Shown one piece after another: positions 60,409 through 64,000 of a stretch of 64,000 nt of DNA. The notes under the pieces are model-generated. The model had not been told where the DNA came from. It saw nothing but the letters and a program-made list of their open reading frames with translations, and did not search any database. The position numbers and the translations under genes were made by a program. Location: NCBI RefSeq assembly GCF_008580665.1, contig NZ_BKDJ01000012.1, positions 30,125-94,124 of the forward strand. Reading direction: 5' to 3'. Source of the DNA: Zafaria cholistanensis. GTDB lineage: Bacteria; Actinomycetota; Actinomycetes; Actinomycetales; Micrococcaceae. Within the stretch, counting starts at the first letter, position 1. Every line of letters starts with the position of its first letter.

Positions 60409-61818
60409 CTACTTCTTCAGGTGGTCCACCAGCACCGGGGCGATGCCGGTGTAGGAGCCCGGGGTCAGCGCCAGCAGGCGCGCCTCGGCCTCGGCGGACA
60501 GGCCCAGCCCGGAGACGAACTCCTTCATGCGCTCGGCGTCCACGCGCTGCCCGCGGGTGAGGTCCTTCAGGCGCTCGTACGGGTTCTCCATGCCTGCCAC
60601 GCCGGCGACGGCCTCGGCGCGCATGACCATCTGGATGGCTTCGCCGAGCACCTCCCAGTTGTGGTCCAGGTCCTCGGCGAGAACGCCCTCGGCCACGTCC
60701 AGGCGCTCCAGGCCCTTGGCGACGTTGGAGACCGCCAGCAGGGAGTGGCCGAATGCGGTGCCGATGTTGCGCTGGGAGGAGGAGTCGGTGAGGTCGCGCT
60801 GCCAGCGGGAGGTCACCAGGGTCGCGCCCAAGGTGTCCAGCAGGCCGTTGGAGATCTCCAGGTTGGCTTCGGCGTTCTCGAAGCGGATCGGGTTGACCTT
60901 GTGCGGCATCGTGGAGGAGCCGGTGGCGCCGGCGACCGGGATCTGCGCGAAGTAGCCGATCGAGATGTAGCTCCATACGTCGGTGCAGAAGTTGTGCAGG
61001 ATGCGGTTGAAGCGCGCGATGTCCGCGTACAGCTCCGCCTGCCAGTCGTGGGATTCGATCTGGGTGGTCAGCGGGTTCCAGGTCAGGCCCAGGCCCTCGA
61101 CAAAGGTGCGGGAGACCTCCTGCCAGTCGGCGCCCGGGACGGACGCGTAGTGCGCGGCGTAGGTGCCGGTGGCGCCGTTGATCTTGCCGAGGAACTCGGT
61201 CCTGGCGATGCGGTCCAGCTGGCGGGTCAGGCGCCAGGCGGTGACCGCGAGCTCCTTGCCCAGCGTGGTGGGGGTGGCCGGCTGGCCGTGGGTGCGGGAG
61301 AGCATCGGGATCCCGCGGGTCTGCTCGGCCATCTCCGTGATCTGGGCGACCAGCGCGCGGGCGGCCGGCAGCCAGACGTTTTCGACGGCGCCCTTGATGC
61401 CCACGGCGTAGGAGAGGTTGTTGATGTCCTCGGAGGTGCAGCCGAAGTGCACCATCGCGGTCAGGTGCTCGATGCCGATCCCGGCCAGGCGGCGGCCGAT
61501 GTAGTACTCGACGGCCTTGACGTCGTGGACGGTCACGGCCTCGATCTCCGCGAGCTCGGCGACGGAGGAAGCATCGAAGGAGGTGACGATCGCGCGCAGG
61601 GCTGCCTGCTGCTCGGCGGTGAGCGGGCCGGCACCCGGGAGCACGGACTTGCCGGTGAGGTGGATCAGCCACTCGACCTCGACGTGGACGCGGTCGCGGT
61701 TCAGTGCGGCCTCGGAGAGGTAGTCCACCAGCGGTGCGACGGCGGCCCGGTAGCGGCCGTCCAAGGCACCAAGGGCAAGGGGTTCGGAAGCAAGGGAAAT
61801 GCGCGCGGTTTCAGCCAT
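60409..61818 (-). CDS. purB: Adenylosuccinate lyase
   Basis: A 469-residue fumarase/aspartase superfamily enzyme that acts twice in purine synthesis (SAICAR and adenylosuccinate cleavage). It has the family signature G-S-S-T-M-P-H-K-V-N-P near residue 300, the S-R-T-H-G-Q-P-A segment with catalytic His, and T-S-E-D-I-N-N. The ATG at 61818 follows AAGAAT by 7 bases (leaderless). An upstream in-frame ATG (61827) lies inside that hexamer. Confidence 0.96.
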   Translation of the reverse strand: MAETARISLASEPLALGALDGRYRAAVAPLVDYLSEAALNRDRVHVEVEWLIHLTGKSVLPGAGPLTAEQQAALRAIVTSFDASSVAELAEIEAVTVHDVKAVEYYIGRRLAGIGIEHLTAMVHFGCTSEDINNLSYAVGIKGAVENVWLPAARALVAQITEMAEQTRGIPMLSRTHGQPATPTTLGKELAVTAWRLTRQLDRIARTEFLGKINGATGTYAAHYASVPGADWQEVSRTFVEGLGLTWNPLTTQIESHDWQAELYADIARFNRILHNFCTDVWSYISIGYFAQIPVAGATGSSTMPHKVNPIRFENAEANLEISNGLLDTLGATLVTSRWQRDLTDSSSQRNIGTAFGHSLLAVSNVAKGLERLDVAEGVLAEDLDHNWEVLGEAIQMVMRAEAVAGVAGMENPYERLKDLTRGQRVDAERMKEFVSGLGLSAEAEARLLALTPGSYTGIAPVLVDHLKK

Positions 61819-61825
61819 GGTCCCC

Positions 61826-61831
61826 ATTCTT
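61826..61831 (-). promoter_or_regulatory. -10 element of a probable leaderless purB promoter
   Basis: AAGAAT on the minus strand, 7 nt before the purB ATG. Confidence 0.45.
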
Positions 61832-61971
61832 TCACGACCGCCGGGCGCGCGGATGCGGCCGCATTCTCCTCCACAGGCCCGCCCGGGCGGCACGTGCTCC
61901 CCAAGGCCGGCGCCGGCGGACCCGCACCTGCGGCGGCGTCCCTAGCGTGGGAAGCCGGAAAGGGAGGGCGG

Positions 61972-62397
61972 ATGGACGGGACCGTGGTGGGCGGGACGGC
62001 ATTGGGCACGGCGGCATTGGGCACAACGGCATTCGGCGCGAGGGGATGGGAGGGCACGGCGGGGGCGGAAAGCTTCGCCCGGCAGGTATTGGCTGAAATC
62101 GCCGGTAGGGCGGCCGCGGCGGCGGCGCTTGTCGAGGAGGGGGCGCGGGACCTGGCATCGCTGGAGGCCCTCGGGTGGGAATCCCCGGCCGGACAGGCGT
62201 TCCGGGACCGCGCCGAGTGGCTGCGGGCCCAAGTCCACGCGCTTGGGTTGCTCATTGAACAGACCGGAGCTTCGGCCCGGCATGCGGCGGCGGTGTTTGA
62301 GGTCCCGCCCGGGGTGTCCCCGGAGGCTGGACAGGCAATGTGGGGGGCGTTGCAGGGGCTGGCGTCAGCGGGCCTGCCGCTGATGGCCGGAGGCTGA
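61972..62397 (+). CDS. WXG100-like small helical protein
   Basis: A 141-residue mainly helical protein. Two long helices flank a turn with G-W-E-S-P-A-G-Q-A-F-R near residue 71, resembling the W-x-G turn of ESAT-6/WXG100 proteins exported by type VII secretion. The N-terminus has T-x-L-G-T repeats. AAAGGGAGGG precedes the ATG. It ends 2 bp before the start of the hydrolase gene, so they form a pair. No secretion apparatus gene is in the window. Confidence 0.65.
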   Translation: MDGTVVGGTALGTAALGTTAFGARGWEGTAGAESFARQVLAEIAGRAAAAAALVEEGARDLASLEALGWESPAGQAFRDRAEWLRAQVHALGLLIEQTGASARHAAAVFEVPPGVSPEAGQAMWGALQGLASAGLPLMAGG

Positions 62398-62399
62398 GG

Positions 62400-63803
62400 G
62401 TGGGGGCGGAGCGGGGCGGAATCGGCAGCGTCGACTTCGCCTTGGAGGAGATCGAGCGGGCCGGGGCAGTCCTGGCCCGGGTGGCCGGACGCCTTGCCGA
62501 GGCCGAGCACCAGCTGGCGGGAGAGTGGTGGGAGCGGGCCGGCAGCCTGCTGGCGCTGCCGGGGAACCCGGCCCTGCTGCCGGTGGAGGCCCAGCGGCAG
62601 CAGGCGCTGGCGATGGCCGCCCTGTGCCGGGCGGAGCTGGGACTGGTCTCTATGGCCGTGGGGCACAGCCGGCAGGTCTACGAGGCGGCGGAGGCCTCGG
62701 TGCAGCGGGCGGTCAACGACGCCCGGGCCCTGGTGCTTCCCTATCTGCTGGCCCGCGACCTCGCAACGAACGGGCTGCGTCCACGCACTGCCACCACGGA
62801 GGAACTGATCAACCGCTCGCCGGTGATCGTGGGGGAACTGGCCGGGTTCCTGTTCCCCTGGCTGCGTCCGGTGGCCTCCCAGGCCTGGATGCTGCAGGAC
62901 CGGGCCCATGGCGGCCTCTTCGACACCACCGTCGCCGAGCGCCTCTACCCGGCCCTGGCCAGGACGGGCGAGGGGTTGCAGTGGGTGCGGGTGGGGCCGG
63001 TGGAGGTCGTCGCCGCCGAGCCTGCCGTGGAGGAGCCGTTCGACGGCAGCCTCGGGGCGCTGCTGGGACTCCAGGCCCGGGCCGAGGCCGGGGTGGCCGG
63101 TCCCGGGTCACTGCTGGTCACCACGGTGCGGACCGATGCCGGCCCGGTGCACGTCGTCACCTTTCCGGGCACCCAGGCGGAGGAGGGCACCGGAACCGGC
63201 GGAGCGGGGATGAACCCGTGGGATGCCGGCGGGGTGGCCGAAGCGCTGGGGCTGGGGAGCCAGCACGTTGCCGCCGCGACGCTGGAGGCCTTGGAGGCGG
63301 TGGGGGCGCGGCCGGGGGAGGCGCTGGTTCTGGCCGGATACAGCCAGGGCGGCGTGCATGCGGCCAACGTGGCCGTCGACCCCCGCGTCCTGGCTGCCTA
63401 CCGGGTGGAGCACGTGGTCACCACCGGATCCCCGGTGGGCAACGTGCCGCTGCCGGAGACGGTCCGCGGCCTGCACCTGGAACACGTGGACGACCCGGTG
63501 CCCGGGGCGGACGGGATTCCCAACCCTGATACGCGCAACCAGGTCACCGTATATCTGGACGGCTACGCCCCAGGCAGCGCGCGGAACGCCGGAGCCTTCG
63601 GCGCGGCCCACAGGCTGGAAAACTACGCCTACCTGTCGGCCGGGACTGCCGGGACTGCCGGGCCTGCGGCGGCCGAGGGCCACGCGGCGCTTGCCGCCGT
63701 TTTTGCGGGCGCGGCAAGCGCGCGGGTTGCCACGGTGTCCCTGCGCCGCGCGGGGCCGGGAAAGCAGGACCGGGCGGAAACGGCCGCCCCTGTTCGGCGG
63801 TGA
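62400..63803 (+). CDS. Alpha/beta-hydrolase with helical N-terminus (possible type VII-exported enzyme)
   Basis: A 467-residue protein. The first 150 residues are helical, including W-W-E-R-A near residue 40, much like WXG100/LXG leaders. The C-terminal part is an alpha/beta-hydrolase: nucleophile S315 in G-Y-S-Q-G-G, an Asp candidate in D-D-P-V-P-G near residue 365, and H404 in A-H-R-L-E-N-Y. Lipase, esterase or cutinase-like activity is likely. GTG start at 62400 with GGAGG 6 bases upstream. Frames starting further upstream would overlap the small partner. Substrate unknown. Confidence 0.75.
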   Translation: MGAERGGIGSVDFALEEIERAGAVLARVAGRLAEAEHQLAGEWWERAGSLLALPGNPALLPVEAQRQQALAMAALCRAELGLVSMAVGHSRQVYEAAEASVQRAVNDARALVLPYLLARDLATNGLRPRTATTEELINRSPVIVGELAGFLFPWLRPVASQAWMLQDRAHGGLFDTTVAERLYPALARTGEGLQWVRVGPVEVVAAEPAVEEPFDGSLGALLGLQARAEAGVAGPGSLLVTTVRTDAGPVHVVTFPGTQAEEGTGTGGAGMNPWDAGGVAEALGLGSQHVAAATLEALEAVGARPGEALVLAGYSQGGVHAANVAVDPRVLAAYRVEHVVTTGSPVGNVPLPETVRGLHLEHVDDPVPGADGIPNPDTRNQVTVYLDGYAPGSARNAGAFGAAHRLENYAYLSAGTAGTAGPAAAEGHAALAAVFAGAASARVATVSLRRAGPGKQDRAETAAPVRR

Positions 63804-63828
63804 AGCGGGGCGGCGAAACCCGGAGATG

Positions 63829-63846
63829 ACGGTGGCCTGCCACCGT
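63829..63846. terminator. Short hairpin after the hydrolase gene
   Basis: A 7-bp perfect stem (63829-63835 with 63840-63846) between convergent genes. Confidence 0.5.
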
Positions 63847-63860
63847 TGTGCTTCCCGGAT

Positions 63861-63904
63861 CGGGGTTCGGGTTGCCGGGGTTCGGGTTGCCGGGTTCAGG
63901 TGGC
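63861..63904 (+). repeat. 15-bp tandem repeat at the end of the last gene
   Basis: CGGGGTTCGGGTTGC at 63861-63875 is repeated exactly at 63876-63890, with a third decayed copy (63891-63904) that contains the stop codon of the minus-strand gene. Confidence 0.7.
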
Positions 63905-64000
63905 CGGGATCAGGCTGGCGGCTTCCTGGCGGGTGTCGCCGGAGGACTCGATGTGGGCCAGGGCCTCGGGGATGGGCAGGCCCTTGTGGCGCATCGCGCC
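63896..64000 (-). CDS. C-terminal end of an unidentified protein (cut by the window edge)
   Basis: The last 34 codons and stop of a minus-strand gene. The visible tail reads M-R-H-K-G-L-P-I-P-E-A-L-A-H-I-E-S and ends in L-I-P-A-T. Codon use fits coding sequence. Too little is present to name a family. Confidence 0.6.
   Translation of the reverse strand, partial: GAMRHKGLPIPEALAHIESSGDTRQEAASLIPAT

Noticed and set aside
1..64000. tRNA, rRNA, CRISPR arrays, insertion sequences and prophage genes
   Set aside because: No cloverleaf-like CCA-ended sequences, regular spacer arrays, transposase motifs or phage genes were seen on either strand.

Overview
The window is a high-GC, gene-dense actinobacterial chromosome segment. 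Ribosome-binding sites of the AGGAG type, many ATGA/GTGA overlaps, a FemAB-type interpeptide-bridge enzyme, a split 2-oxoacid dehydrogenase and many apparently leaderless genes all fit Micrococcales, and the overall look is Arthrobacter-like (genus is inference only). No rRNA, tRNA, CRISPR array, transposase or phage gene was found.

1-12986: one long plus-strand carbohydrate operon. It holds the C-terminal half of a split transketolase (cut by the window edge), a zinc alcohol dehydrogenase, a ribose-type ABC importer (ATPase and permease), two near-identical lipoprotein solute-binding proteins separated by a short-chain dehydrogenase, a second SDR, a ketose 3-epimerase-family TIM barrel with a changed metal ligand, an aldehyde dehydrogenase, a transaldolase and a PfkB sugar kinase. 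Together they look like uptake, redox/epimerisation, phosphorylation and entry into the non-oxidative pentose phosphate pathway for an unidentified sugar or polyol.

13039-22926: an amino-alcohol-type locus. Two different proteins each fuse an aminoglycoside-phosphotransferase-like kinase to a class III PLP enzyme, the architecture of the hydroxylysine/ethanolamine kinase plus ammonia-phospholyase pair. They converge on a GNAT gene and a TetR gene. The second fusion is divergent from an SDR and an APC permease, with a clear inverted-repeat operator between them.

23016-35000s: housekeeping and stress genes (pirin, AhpD-like, YnfA, SRPBCC, LigB-type dioxygenase, CPBP protease, MFS and MATE exporters, small membrane proteins, CGNR regulator with EamA exporter). 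Next is a remarkable minus-strand gene (33451-36036) that fuses an adenylation domain, a carrier domain and a membrane acyltransferase. Its promoter carries an iron-box-like palindrome between -35 and -10.

36218-39714: copper operon csoR-copZ-copA with two CsoR-type palindromes around the csoR promoter. 39772-51839: FemAB, a 59-residue zinc-ribbon protein, VOC, UPF0126, gluconokinase, SRPBCC, rlmN, an MpaB-type oxygenase, an aminotransferase, a HAD phosphatase, a TetR/EamA pair with its operator, and a thioesterase. 52070-54900: SRPBCC plus a YdeP-type molybdopterin oxidoreductase. 55709-60309: an Lrp/AsnC regulator divergent from a branched-chain-type 2-oxoacid dehydrogenase operon (E1alpha, E1beta, E2). 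60409-64000: purB, then a WXG100-like small protein with a serine hydrolase (type VII secretion-like pair) and a cut-off gene at the right edge.

A window-wide signal is that about a dozen genes have a TANNNT-like -10 hexamer ending six or seven bases before the start codon, which predicts leaderless mRNAs and helped choose starts.
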